Below are positions 43,991 to 54,055 of a stretch of DNA of 64,000 nucleotides, piece after piece (positions within the stretch are counted from its first letter, which is position 1; the number at the start of each line of letters is the position of its first letter). This DNA comes from Ostrinia nubilalis (taxonomy: Eukaryota > Arthropoda > Insecta > Lepidoptera > Crambidae). The stretch is from positions 13,670,001-13,734,000 of the forward strand of contig NC_087099.1 in NCBI RefSeq assembly GCF_963855985.1. Reading direction: 5' to 3'. The position numbers and the translations under genes are program-made. The notes under the pieces were generated by a model. That model was not told the DNA's origin and did no database searches. It saw only the letters and a list, made by a program, of their open reading frames with translations.

Positions 43991-45400
43991 TTAGCTGTAT
44001 GCCACTGTGGACCTGGCCAGCGCATCCCACCGCCTGCGCACTGGGCAGTCGCTGCTGAAAGCGTTGTGCGCGACGTGCTCCGCTTTGGCTCGCTGACAGT
44101 TCCGGCACGAAGGTGCCCCGCCAGCGAGCTTCTCGGCGCAATCGGTGCTCAAGTGCGGCCGCCCACAGTGGCTACAGACATCGGCGGATTCTGTGCAGAA
44201 TCGTTTGCTGTGGCCGTATCCCAGACACTTGGTACACTGCACCAGCGGTGACTGGTCGGCCACGCGGATGTGCTGCAAATCGATATGCACAGATCCCGCC
44301 GCGATTGCCCTTTGGTAGATTGCCGGGGAAACACTCACGACAACATGATTCGTGTGCAGGTTTCGGGATTTCTTTTTATAACGGATGATGACACGGTCCT
44401 CCCCTTCGCGGAGGTCACGAAAAATATCCCCGTTCTGCTTCCTCAGTGCCTTCAGGACGTCCTCGTCGCTGTTAAGCAGGAGGACGTCCTTCATCACGAG
44501 GAGCGGGTCCTTATTTTTCATGTCCTCCGCGATGAGGAGGCCTCCCGTACCCTCAATCCTCTCTTTGACCTTCTTTCTTTCCTCTTCGGTCGCACAGCCC
44601 ATTATGACTTTCTGGTTTTTCGCCTTTCTAATTTTCTCTACTTTCACCCAGCCCTCCTTGGCGTTGACGGCGTCCCTGACTCTCCGCAGCACCTCCTCTC
44701 CTGTCTCCATTGCGTCCTTAGACGAGACGACAATGGAGTGCAGGGCCGACCTGGTCGGCTGCTGGACGGTCCGGGCCGCCGCCACGCTGGCGTAGGTTGT
44801 CGTGTTGGCTGTGTCCTGCTGTTTCACTACCTGTTCCTTGATGTCTTCCAATTTTCTACTATTTTCCAGCAAAAGTCTCCTGTTCTCTCTTATTTCCTCC
44901 ACTATCCTGTCCTGATCCACTCTCTCTTCCCTATCCTTTTCCTCTTCTCTTTCCGGTTCAGGCTCAACCAGGGTCTTTACGGGAGCCTTCCCCTTCCTCT
45001 CCAACTCCGCTTCCTTTACTAACCGGTAGAGTCGATCCAGAGCCTGTGTGACGTCAGTTTTTATGTCACCCCTAAGGTTCCTGGCTGTTCCTAGGCTCAT
45101 CTTCGCCTTCTGGAGACAGGCTCTGGCATCGGCTGTCCGGTCTTTAGTGGGTGGTTTAGGTGAGCACGCCGAAGCGGCCTCGGTAGATGCCCGACGCACT
45201 GGCGCCGGCTTCTTCGGGGCCTTCGGAGGCTCGGCCCGCGGCGGCGTTGAGTCGGACGCAGACGAAAGCCCAGCTTTCCCTGCCTCCCACTCGCCGACGC
45301 TGCGTCTCACCTTTCCCGGTCTTCGGATCGGCGGGGAATCAGGAGACTTTTGCTGGATATCATCATTTGTCCTCTTAGCTGGCGTACGAAACCCAAACAT
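43991..45400 (-). CDS. Non-LTR retrotransposon ORF1 (Gag-like), 469 aa
   Basis: The N-terminal third is basic and Pro/Ser-rich. A Glu/Lys-rich coiled-coil-like region follows at about 150-200. Three C-terminal zinc knuckles begin CTKCLGYGHSKRFC, CSHCGRPHLSTDC and CRNCQ (with H and C further on). This triple CCHC layout is typical of R1/jockey-type ORF1 proteins that bind element RNA. The frame is uninterrupted over 1.4 kb, suggesting recent activity, yet no ORF2 follows. GC-rich codon use differs from the flanks. Confidence 0.88.
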   Translation of the reverse strand: MFGFRTPAKRTNDDIQQKSPDSPPIRRPGKVRRSVGEWEAGKAGLSSASDSTPPRAEPPKAPKKPAPVRRASTEAASACSPKPPTKDRTADARACLQKAKMSLGTARNLRGDIKTDVTQALDRLYRLVKEAELERKGKAPVKTLVEPEPEREEEKDREERVDQDRIVEEIRENRRLLLENSRKLEDIKEQVVKQQDTANTTTYASVAAARTVQQPTRSALHSIVVSSKDAMETGEEVLRRVRDAVNAKEGWVKVEKIRKAKNQKVIMGCATEEERKKVKERIEGTGGLLIAEDMKNKDPLLVMKDVLLLNSDEDVLKALRKQNGDIFRDLREGEDRVIIRYKKKSRNLHTNHVVVSVSPAIYQRAIAAGSVHIDLQHIRVADQSPLVQCTKCLGYGHSKRFCTESADVCSHCGRPHLSTDCAEKLAGGAPSCRNCQRAKAEHVAHNAFSSDCPVRRRWDALARSTVAYS

Positions 45401-45548
45401 GATGCTAGAGGTGTACGTCAGTTACAAATAAAAACACAAGTAAACACAATAAAATATATAGTCAAAAGACCGCGTAAAATAAAATAAGATAAAAAGTTTG
45501 TAAAAGTTGTATAAAGTGTATATAATATAATGTCAAATTTATTTACAG

Positions 45549-45701
45549 ATGGTTCCCGAGCAAACAGTGCAGCCGTCGCAGTCTGGTAAGTTACTAGGTA
45601 GTTGTCTCTTATACTAATTGTCGTCTTTTTACTTTTCAGGTACCAGCTACAACGGCAGCGCAGTCGGGAGCGGTCGATTTTTACAAAAAATTGTAAAATA
45701 A
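45549..45701 (+). other. Candidate two-exon mini-ORF antisense in the retrotransposon 5' region
   Basis: TTTATTTACAG, ATG, 37 coding bases, donor TCTG-GTAAGT, a 54-base intron ending TTTACTTTTCAG, then 20 codons to a stop; AATAAA follows. The joined product is 32 residues rich in Ser, Gly and Gln. No homology recognised. It may be a captured gene end or chance. Confidence 0.3.
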
Positions 45702-46325
45702 AATGGTTTACTTGTCTAAAATAAACTAAAACTACTTAAAACTAAACTCAAACTTCGTCAAACTGTCCCTCGATGACAACCCTGGCCTATACAACCCAAA
45801 ACTACAATAATAATTTTTGGTCAAATTCAAAAAGTCTACCTAGTAAATGACCAAAGGGTGGGTGGGCGGGCAAATTTTTCGATTTGTATGCGTCGGATCG
45901 CAACAAACGAGGTGTCCACGGATAGGGCTCGTCGAGACGGACAAAATAAGACGGTCAACGCCTGGGGTCGCCCTGAAAAATTTTGAAAAAGACGTCCAAA
46001 AACCGTTTCAGAAATCCTAAAATCCGCCAAAAAAGCAAGTTTTAGTATGGAACGATATCAATCGAACGTCAGGGGAGTGCTAAGCCGAAAGGGGTGAGTC
46101 TATTAAAGCGAAAAAATTTTGAAAAACGGACCAAAAATACCAAAGTTGTAAATTTTTGTATGAAAATATTCTAAGTCAATATTAAAAATTTGAAAAGTCG
46201 AAAATTTCCACGAAAATCGATTTTTCGCGTGTCTAACGTCACGAGGGTGTTTACTAAAAATATTACGCACAATTTGATGTATATAAAGTGGGGGTGCGTT
46301 TAAATTTTGAAGAAAATTTGAGTTC

Positions 46326-46480
46326 GCTACCAGGTACTTCAGGTCCCAAGATCATACTAGCATTGCAACCGGCGCTGAAACGTCGTGAGCACCGCCACCT
46401 TTGGCCAATTTTTGTAAAGGAATCTTTGGCGTAGGTATGCTGACAATACATCATGAGCTGTTTGCTGCCACATATTATCA
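46326..46480 (-). pseudogene. mod(mdg4): 5' part of the split FLYWCH exon
   Basis: Acceptor TGCTTCAG precedes 46480. It reads IICGSKQLMMYCQH, QRWRC and GCNASMILGPEVPGS, then runs into the retrotransposon at 46325. Together with 41840-41946 it would make an 81-residue cassette of the second type. A truncated read-through ends at 46263, without the His pair. Confidence 0.85.
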
Positions 46481-46871
46481 CTGAAGCAAAAAATATAAAA
46501 ACTTAAATTTTTCCCTCTTTCAACAAACCGATTGATGAACTGGGGTTTTTTTTATTAATTTGTTCAATTAATACCGGGATTTCGAATGAAATTCTCGTAG
46601 CAAATAAATCAACTTTATTGGCAAACACACCAGTCTCAGTAGCAACCTGCTGCATGCCGGTGGCAAAATAATTATGTTCAAAGTCCAAGTATGTACACCA
46701 AAACACAACAGAAAGTTTTTAAAACAGTAAATTCTCAAAGAGTGCTCAGTTAGTGAGTTCATATATTTTCTTGGAAAATATACAAATGGTATTGAATCTG
46801 TAAATTGTTGGTACTTTGATGTAATTAGCAAAAAAAATTATTTAACAAACGTTACATAATAATTAGAGCAG

Positions 46872-47119
46872 TCAAATTTTAATGTAAGTGCCATCATTTA
46901 GCTGGTGGAACTGTGGCGGCTTGTGGTTATGTTCATTGCAAACTTTTATAACGCTTCTGAACTTGCTTCCAGGTACTTCAGGCCCTAAGACCATATATGC
47001 TTTGCAACCGGCGCTGAAACGTCGTGAGCACCGCCACCTTTGGCCAATTTTTGTAAAGGAATCTTTGGCGTAGGTATGCTGACAATACATCATGAGCTGT
47101 TTGCTGCCACATATTATCA
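46872..47119 (-). CDS. mod(mdg4): FLYWCH terminal exon, tandem series, 81 aa
   Basis: Acceptor TGCTTCAG precedes 47119. The opening (IICGSKQLMMYCQHTYAKDSF) equals the split exon, but the second half has GCKAYMVLG and VCNEHNHKPPQFHQ, ending DGTYIKI. Gene conversion between neighbours is the simplest reading. Confidence 0.87.
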
Positions 47120-47588
47120 CTGAAGCAGAAATATAAAAACTTCAATTTTTCCCTCTTTCAACAAACCGATTGATGAACTGGGGTTTTATTAACCGCTTGA
47201 GTCCCAGACGGCATTCATTTATGTCATAACAATTGATTATCTATTGTGTCTAGATTCGCGGGCCTTGAAGGATTAATTTGTACAATTAATACCGGGATTT
47301 CGAATGAAATTCTCGTAGCAAATAAATAAACTTTATTGGCAAACACACTAGTCTCAGTAGCAACCTGCTGCGGCCGGTGGCAAAATAATTATGTTCAAAG
47401 TCCAAGTATGTACACCAAAACACAACAGAAAAATTTTAAAACAGTAAATTCTCAAAGAGTGCTCAGTTAGTAAGTTCACATATTTTCTTGGAAAAAAATA
47501 CAAATGGTATGGAATCTGTAAATTGTTGGTACTTTGATGGAATTAGCAAAAAAAAAATTTTACAAACGTTACGTAATAATTACAGCAG

Positions 47589-47833
47589 TCAAATCTTAAC
47601 GTAAGTGCCATCATTTAGCTGGTGGAACTGTGGCGGCTTGTGGTTATGTTCATTGCAAACTTTTACAACGCTTCTAAACTTGCTACCAGGTACTTCAGGC
47701 CCTAAGACCATGTATGCTTTGCAACCGACGTAACGTCGTGAGCACCGCCACCTTTGACCAATTTTTGTAAAGACATCTTTGGCGTAGACATGCTGACAAT
47801 ACATCATGAGCTGTTTGCTGCCACATTTTACCA
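47589..47833 (-). CDS. mod(mdg4): FLYWCH terminal exon, tandem series, 80 aa
   Basis: Acceptor TGCTTCAG precedes 47833. VKCGSKQLMMYCQ, QRWRC, RRYVGCKAYMVLG (one residue shorter, as in 39872) and HNHKP, ending DGTYVKI. Confidence 0.87.
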
Positions 47834-48140
47834 CTGAAGCAGAAAATTAAATATGAATACTTTAATTTTTCCCTGTTTCACCAAACCGATTGTGATGAAC
47901 GGGGGGATTTTTTTTTTCAATTAATACCGGGACTTCGAATAAAATTCTCGTAGCAAATAAATCAACTTTATTGACAAACACACTAGTCTCAGTAGCAACC
48001 TGCTGGTGGCAAAATTATGTTCAAAGCCCATGTTCACCAAAACTCGACGGATAGTAAAAAACAGTAAATATAGTTCTGGAAATTGTTGGTACTTTGATGG
48101 AACTAACATTTTGTTATTACATTTAATCGCATTACAGCAG

Positions 48141-48388
48141 TCACATTTTAACGTAAGTGCCATCTTTTAGCTGGTAAAACTTTGACGGCCCGTGGGTATG
48201 TTCATTGCAAACTTTTAAAACGCTTCTGAACTTGCTTCTAGGTACTTCAGGCCCTAAGACCATATATGCTTTGCAACCGGCGCTGAGGCGTCGTGAGCAC
48301 CGCCACTTCTGACCAATTTTTATAAAGACATCTTTGGCGTAGACATGCTGACAATACATCATGAGCTGTTTGCCGCCATGTGTTATCA
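48141..48388 (-). CDS. mod(mdg4): FLYWCH terminal exon, tandem series, 81 aa
   Basis: Acceptor TGCTTCAG precedes 48388. ITHGGKQLMMYCQ, QKWRC, GCKAYMVLG and HTHGPSKFY, ending DGTYVKM. It is the most upstream of the young series. A PRSKFRS variant replaces PGSKFRS. Confidence 0.87.
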
Positions 48389-48470
48389 CTGAAGCAAAAA
48401 ATATAAAAAAAAAACTTCAACATTTTTCGTTCTCCAACAAACCGATTGATTTTACTTCCTCGAGGGACTT

Positions 48471-48592
48471 ATGGCCGATTTCACCATCAATCCTTAATTT
48501 TTAAGTGATCCCTTCGAAAACAAACTCCTGTTATAGTGTTACCAACTACAGGGGTCCCATAAAAATTAGGAATTGATGGTGAAAACGGGCAT
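48471..48592. mobile_element. Hairpin MITE, about 120 bp
   Basis: ATGGCCGATTTCACCATCAA...AATTTTTAAGTGATCCC pairs imperfectly with GGGGTCCCATAAAAATT...TTGATGGTGAAAACGGGCAT. Confidence 0.65.
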
Positions 48593-48728
48593 TAGTATTA
48601 ATTCACAAATAATCATTTTTATAAGCAAATTTTACAAAAGCAGCAACGTTCCATTGACGAATTTAACTTTTTACAAGAAAATTTTGAAAAAATATAACTT
48701 GTATAATGGATTTACGTCTGTTGATGAA

Positions 48729-48976
48729 CTAGCCACTAATCTTAATGTAAGAACCATCTGGACATTGTTGGTACTGTGGTGGCATGTGGTTGTGTTCCCC
48801 AGCAGCTTTGATAACTGGTCTGAAGCCGCGTGTGCCCAGCCCTAATATCAAGAACGCTTTGCAACCGGTGCTGCAACGCTTGGAACACCGCCATCTCTCT
48901 CCCTTCAGGGTATAACAGTGTTTGGAGTACACGTGCTGGTAATACTTGATGAACTCTTTTCCGTTAATTATGATGG
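48729..48976 (-). CDS. mod(mdg4): FLYWCH terminal exon, 81 aa
   Basis: Acceptor TTATTTCAG precedes 48976. IIINGKEFIKYYQHVYSKH, ERWRC, GCKAFLILG and HNHMP, ending DGSYIKISG. It retains the QHVY core and the extra segment before the His pair (GLGTRGFRPV), so it is an older relative of the tandem series. Confidence 0.87.
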
Positions 48977-49289
48977 CTGAAATAAAGCACAAATGGTTTA
49001 GGCTTCAAAAGATTAGATGCTGTGGTGGACTTTACTACGAAGTTTCTTATTTTGCACATCACCAACTTGGAAACTTGAGCATGTATGCCAGCTGAAAACA
49101 TGTTGGTAGTTGGTTGGACCTTTCAATATTGCACAAATTACTAATAATAAATAAGTCCCGTTAACCCCTTGTCTTGGGCCAAATATGTTTGTGTACAAAT
49201 TGGGCCAAATATGCTTGTGTAGGTACACGTGGGTCCACCACAATTTATAATCTAGCGGCGGCGGAGTTCGAATTAGCTTTCCTCGGATC

Positions 49290-49541
49290 CAGAGTATGTA
49301 AATACAAATGAGTAGGTCATCTTCATAGAAACGCACCTAGCGCGGTTTGTATGTGAGCGCGCCAATATACGTATGCTGCGGCGCGCACGCACACACTGAC
49401 AAAATTCGGCGCAACCACGACTGGCTCCCCGCTAAATTTTGTCAGTGTGTGCGTGCGCGCCGCATACGTGTTGGCGCGCTCACATACAAACCGCGCCCGT
49501 GCGTTTCTATGAAGATGACCTACTCATTTGTATTTACTCTG
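49290..49541. mobile_element. Hairpin MITE, 252 bp
   Basis: AAATACAAATGAGTAGGTCA and TGACCTACTCATTTGTATTT form the ends. The arms continue through TTTGTATGTGAGCGCGCCAA and the alternating purine-pyrimidine GTGTGTGCGTGCGCGCC. A related, arm-deleted copy is at 57894-58067. Short frames inside it are artefacts of the palindrome. Confidence 0.8.
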
Positions 49542-49674
49542 TCGGATCTCAAGTCATCCAATCCGACACTTTCCCCGTTCTTCTCTAAACAGGTAATCAA
49601 ACACCTTAGACGCATAATCATTAAGCTTTAATTTCGTACTCATCGATATCACAAAACATAAAAATAGCCTAATG

Positions 49675-49884
49675 AGGGCTATCGTTTTAGCGCTCACCAG
49701 TTAGCGCCACTGTAGAGTAAGGTCCTGTCACTTGCTAGTAGCGAAGACAGTGGCACCAACTGGTGAGCGCTAAAGTGGTAGGAGGACTATCGCAATTGCA
49801 CTCATCAAGATGGCGCCACTGTAGAGTAAGGTCCTGTCAATCACCAGGTGTGCCAACTGTTAAGTATAAAAACGATAGCCCTCA
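49675..49884. repeat. MITE-like repeat with GGCGCCACTGTAGAGTAAGG
   Basis: Inverted ends ATGAGGGCTATCGTTTT and AAAACGATAGCCCTCAT, with two internal copies of GCGCCACTGTAGAGTAAGGT. It ends directly at the 3' side of exon 49885. Confidence 0.7.
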
Positions 49885-50132
49885 TTAATATATCTTGACA
49901 CAAACACCGTATTTGTTCTTATGGTACCGCGTAGGTTCGTGGTTGTGATTTGTATCGCCTTTAAGTACCTTCCTCCAACCTTCACGCACTTCGGCGCCGA
50001 TGATGAGGTACGCTTTGCAGTTCATGTTGAACCTGGTGCATCGCCATCGCGAGCCCGACTCGGTCATAATATAGTGCTTGCTGTAGATGTAGTTATTGTG
50101 CAGCATCAGTAGCTTTCCACAAAATTCAATAG
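49885..50132 (-). CDS. mod(mdg4): FLYWCH terminal exon, 81 aa
   Basis: Acceptor TTATTTTAG precedes 50132. IEFCGKLLMLHN, YIYSKH, RWRC, NCKAYLIIG, an AEVREGWRKV segment and HNHEP, ending YGVCVKIY. It pairs with 50823 as a recent duplicate. The stop lies next to a MITE. Confidence 0.87.
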
Positions 50133-50169
50133 CTAAAATAACAAAGAATCTTGAAAAATCGTTATAGCT

Positions 50170-50420
50170 AAACCCTAGAAAACTTATCCCTACTGGTATA
50201 CCACGTTATTTTTATAAACAATCAATATTATTATGTCCTAATAAGAAACCCTAGAAACCTTATCCCTACTGGTAGCGATAAATGGAAATAAAAATATAGC
50301 TATCCCAACCAGTGCAATCGGTGGAGATATATGGAGCAAAAGATTCCATATATCCCTACCGGTAGAAATAATTGGAAAAAAGTTCAAGTATCCCTACCAG
50401 TGGGGATATGTGGAATAGGG
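50170..50420. repeat. Degenerate tandem repeat
   Basis: TATCCCTACTGGTA-like motifs recur at least five times (near 50190, 50260, 50352, 50389 and an inverted one near 50320). No exon. Confidence 0.45.
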
Positions 50421-50690
50421 GGATCTGATGATGGAACTGGATAGTGGCCATAGAAACTCCGCAATAAAACGACACAAGCCGCATCGAGTTAAGGATCGTT
50501 TCAAAATTTTTCAAAAATAAGTAAGGTTTATTTTTGAAAAATCAGCAGAAACCAGCTTTCCTCGGATCTCGAGTCGGCCAGTCCAACACTTTCCCCGTTC
50601 GGCTATTTACTTGAAACAGCTAATTAAAAAGCGTTAGATGCGTAATTAATCAGCTTTAATCTTGTATTCATCGATATCACAAAAAAAGGC

Positions 50691-50804
50691 TTATTCCACT
50701 ATTCCAAAAGTTCATTAATCCCCATTACGTTAAAAATAAAATCCTATTATTATAACGGGGATTAATGAACTTTTTAGTACGTGGTACGGGGAATAGTGGA
50801 ATAA
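50691..50804. mobile_element. Hairpin MITE, 114 bp
   Basis: TTATTCCACTATTCC and GGAATAGTGGAATAA at the ends; AGTTCATTAATCCCC and GGGGATTAATGAACT inside. Confidence 0.75.
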
Positions 50805-50822
50805 ACCAACTTAAAGATATTA

Positions 50823-51064
50823 TTAAAGTTTGACATAAACACCGTATTTGGTCTTATGGTACCGCGGAGGTTTGTGGTTATGGTTCGTGTCGCTTTTGAG
50901 TACCTTCCTCCAGCCTTCACGGACTTCGGCGCCGAGGATGATGTGGGCTTTGCAGTTCAAGTTGCACCTGGTGCATCGCCATCGCTCGCCCGTCTTGGTC
51001 ATGTAGTGCTTGCAATAGGTGTGGTTATCATGCAGCATCAGTTGCTTTCCACTACATTCAATAG
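50823..51064 (-). CDS. mod(mdg4): FLYWCH terminal exon, 79 aa
   Basis: Acceptor ATTTTAG precedes 51064. IECSGKQLMLHD, HTYCKH, ERWRC, NCKAHIILG, AEVREGWRKV and HNHKP, ending YGVYVKL. About two-thirds identical to exon 49885, with the same CT-ATT-GA start. Confidence 0.87.
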
Positions 51065-51810
51065 CTAAAATTAAAGAACCATATGAAGATACGGTTTCAA
51101 TTGCAAGTTAAAGACACATTTTCTGGCTTTCTTTAGAGCTGAAATTTGTAATGCATGTGTAAGGGTCACCGGCGTATTGCATGGCGGAGTTGACACCGGT
51201 GGCCGCCACACCAAAATGTTATGTAAATATGCTGGTGTTGGCGTTTTGTGGCTGTGGCGTGAAACCCAACGACACAACCCCAGCCAGTTTAGGATCGTTT
51301 GTATAGTATTCCCCAGTACTTTGATCTTATTGGTAACCAGTCACCAGGTAACCAGGTCTGATGATAATTAATCTATAAAAGATTTTCAAAAATAAACCTT
51401 ACTGTTAAAGGAAAGACAGATCAGCAAAACGCATTTATAAAACTTTCATTTGTATTCTTGAAAATAAGATTAATGACTGTTAGTAGAAAAGATTGAATTT
51501 TCTTTTAACTAATTCATTGGATTCTACAAAAAATAAGATTTTCATGGTAAAAAAATACAATAGTAAATAATGGTAATTGTAACTCATTTTATTAGCGAAT
51601 ACGTAAATACTCATAGTAAAACTGTAATTTATATTGCATTCCAGTTGGTAAAATAAATTATGATTCTAAACTTTGGCATTAAAACAGGAATATTATGTTG
51701 TAAAATATTATTTGATGGCGCTACAAAACATAAAACACTAATTAAGAAAAAGACAGTTCTGCAGGTATTCAGAGTCTGAATACGTGATAAGTTAGTCTGA
51801 ATTTCAGACT

Positions 51811-52013
51811 AAAGCCTGGTCTCTGAGCACGTAGAATTTTGTCCAATGACCCCAAGCTTCCCAGCCTTATCGCTCGCGCGTAATTATGTGGCACGCACAC
51901 TCACTGCGGGCGCCCGTCGCACAGTCGCAACATCAACATAATTACGCGCGAGCGATAAGGATGGGTAGCTTGGGGTCATTGGACAAAATTCTACGTGCTC
52001 AGTGACCAGACCG
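51811..52013. mobile_element. GGTC...GACC hairpin MITE, copy 1
   Basis: GAGCACGTAGAATTTTGTCC and GGACAAAATTCTACGTGCTC, plus TTATCGCTCGCGCGTAATTA and its complement, form nearly full-length arms. Sisters at 53576 and 58303. Confidence 0.8.
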
Positions 52014-52219
52014 TAGCTTCTCTGCCATTCGTGAATTTTCGTCAATTTCAGTTACAGATTTTCAATTCAATGCAAGTTAGAGCCACCCCTCACATACAGC
52101 CATAACACTTAAAAAATACGTTGAAAGTACACACACATTGTTCTCATATGCTCAAGTAGGTAAAAAGCTTTTATTTTGACATTACCAGACACTTAACTTT
52201 ATCTACATAAAGTTGAAAG

Positions 52220-52350
52220 TAAAGGTCTCGTAAAGGTCGCGGGAAGAGCCTGGATGCGGGCAGCGCAGGACCATGCATTGTGGAAAACCTTGGAGGAGGC
52301 CTTTGTCCAGCAGTGGACGTCATTTGGCTGAAACTAACGAACGAACGAAA
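52220..52350 (+). mobile_element. LINE 3'-tail fragment
   Basis: AAAACCTTGGAGGAGGCCTT and CAGCAGTGGACGTCATTTGG, then a CTGAAAC-ACGAACGAA tail. 5'-truncated. Confidence 0.7.
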
Positions 52351-52797
52351 GTTGAAAGTATCTGGTAATGTTATTTGTTAAGAAACTTAGCAAAACAATG
52401 ATTGCGTTCGGCGATCGCCGATCTTAGAATCGACTTATATATTTACACTTAATAACATAAGACGTCTATTTCTTTGAAATTGACATTACTTTCACAAGCC
52501 TATCTTACAAAATATTGCACATTATTAACACTGATTATGGACTACATTTTCAGCTTGTTAGAATTCTATAATATTATCATAATACGAACAAACAGTTACA
52601 ATTTAAAACATCCAACGTTAAACTTAATTTTTTACACTTTGAATTTATCCAATAAGATATTTTTTACTTATAGGTTTGAAGAACTGGAAATCCAGGCCCA
52701 AAATGCTATTTTTTACACAATGGCAAGAAAATTACATTCAGTCTCAATTCTAATTTCCAGTTTTCGTCAATAAATACGTCATACGTATTAATTAACA

Positions 52798-52866
52798 TCA
52801 TTGTGGAAAACCTTGGGGGAGGCCTTTGTCCAGCAGTGGACGTCATTTGGCTGAAACGAACGAACC
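52798..52866 (+). mobile_element. LINE 3'-tail fragment
   Basis: A second, shorter copy of the 52220 tail (AAACCTTGGGGGAGGCCTTT), ending GAACGAACC. Confidence 0.7.
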
Positions 52867-53279
52867 AACGGACATATTAACATCACGTCAAAACTTTCCT
52901 CAGTTTTACGATTAAGATTTGTGCAATTTTTGTTACAAACAATTGTTTTTAAATTCATTGATATAAATTCGAGTCATTTTGTATATTTACAATTTACAAT
53001 ATTGATAGCAGTTGTACATTTTGTAACATTGTCAATACATATCACTCATATTATTTATATAAATTATTAAATTAAGACACATAAACCAAGCACATTCACT
53101 GATATTCTTACGTCATCTAAAAGTCGATAACGTAGGTTACCATTACTATTTTACACATACATCACATGAGATACATTAAGTAACTAAATTGTTAGCGTTT
53201 TCTTATGTACAACAGTTAGAAGAATATCTACATTTTATTTATAACTATTTTAGATAAGTACCTGTGATTATTGTTAATT

Positions 53280-53530
53280 GGCAGAGCTACCGTATTTGCA
53301 CTTCAATAGTTGGCGCCACTAGTAAAAGTCTTAGCTAACTTACAAGTGGCGCCAAATGGTGACCACGAATAGAAACGATACTATTTAACTAGTTGGCGGC
53401 ACTAGTGAAGATCTTACCTAACTCGCCAGTGGCGCCAACTACGATATTACTTCACTAGTTGGCACTTCTGGTGAGGAGCTTACCTAACTGGCCAGTGGCG
53501 CCAACTGGTGACTGCAAATAAGAACGATTG
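53280..53530. repeat. Tandem GGCGCCA-containing repeat
   Basis: GTTGGCGCCACTAGT-like units repeat three or more times in both orientations with about 70-base spacing. Related to 49675-49884. Confidence 0.5.
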
Positions 53531-53575
53531 CCCCATTCCTCAATTGAATTGACAGAACACACCTTCAAATGAAAC

Positions 53576-53789
53576 TAAAGCGTGGTCTGTGAGCACGTAG
53601 AATTTTGTCCAATGACCCCAAGCTACCCATCCTTATCGCTCGCACGTAATTATGTTGCTGTCGCGCTCGCACACTCACTGCGGGTGCCAGTCGCACAGTC
53701 GCGACAGCAATATAATTACGCGCGAGCGATAAGGATGGGTAGCTAGGGGTCATTGGACAAAATTCTACGTGCTCACAGACCGGGCTTTA
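53576..53789. mobile_element. GGTC...GACC hairpin MITE, copy 2
   Basis: Same arms as 51811. It ends 13 bases beyond the stop codon of exon 53802, so that cassette's 3' UTR is largely MITE. Confidence 0.8.
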
Positions 53790-53801
53790 GAAAAAAATCA
53801 C

Positions 53802-54055
53802 TTAGATTTTGACATAAGTCCCGTCGCTATTTTGGTGGTACTTCGAGGGTTCGTGAGTGTGGTCTCCCACGACCACCTCTATCTCCTTGTCCAGGCTCAT
53901 GGTCAGGTAAGCCTTGCAGTTCTGCGTCACTCGTTTGGTGCACTGCCACCGCTCGGTGCCAGCCTTCGTCCGGTACTGCTTGCAGTATGTATGTTCTCTG
54001 AACATTAGTAGCACCCTTCCGCCCCTAAGCGTTATGTACTTTTCTTCTACTAATT
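53802..54055 (-). CDS. mod(mdg4): FLYWCH terminal exon with two candidate acceptors, 83 aa
   Basis: Acceptor TATTTACAG precedes 54055. LVEEKYITLRGGRVLLMFR, HTYCKQ, RWQC, NCKAYLTMS and HTHEP, ending DGTYVKI. A second AG six bases into the exon (AATTAG, start 54049) keeps the phase and would drop two residues. Confidence 0.87.

Larger units (their letters stand above)
41947..46325 (-). mobile_element. Gag-only non-LTR retrotransposon, 4.4 kb
   Basis: It is inserted in a FLYWCH exon with a 14-base target duplication (41933-41946 and 46326-46339) and a poly(A) tail (poly-T on the plus strand). It carries ORF1 but no reverse-transcriptase frame. After removing a nested 1.4 kb element, only about 0.6 kb lies between ORF1 and the tail, too little for ORF2. 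The intact duplication shows a fairly recent single insertion. It was presumably moved by enzymes supplied in trans. Confidence 0.8.
39314..48388 (-). repeat. Young tandem series of FLYWCH cassettes
   Basis: Eight cassettes (exons at 39314, 39872, 40435, 41018, 41840/46480, 46872, 47589, 48141) repeat about every 0.55-0.7 kb. Exons and 3' UTRs are highly alike. A conserved AATAAA lies downstream of the stop (plus-strand TTTATT at 39689, 40239, 40820, 41649, 46614, 47332 and 47967), so each unit is acceptor-exon-stop-poly(A). Patchwork sharing of variants between units suggests gene conversion. Confidence 0.85.
51065..53801. other. Non-coding spacer with MITEs and LINE tails
   Basis: No exon found. 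It contains hairpin MITEs at 51811 and 53576, LINE tails at 52220 and 52798, and GGCGCCA repeats at 53280-53530. Confidence 0.5.

Noticed and set aside
44270..45431. Long plus-strand frames opposite the Gag ORF
   Set aside because: They are antisense shadows of the GC-rich ORF1 (43991-45400), which has clear zinc knuckles.
39314..48388. Regular repeats resembling a CRISPR-like array
   Set aside because: Units are about 0.6 kb protein-coding cassettes in a eukaryotic locus.
49347..49631. 94-residue plus-strand frame
   Set aside because: It lies in a palindromic MITE; the frame is a by-product of the GC-rich arms.
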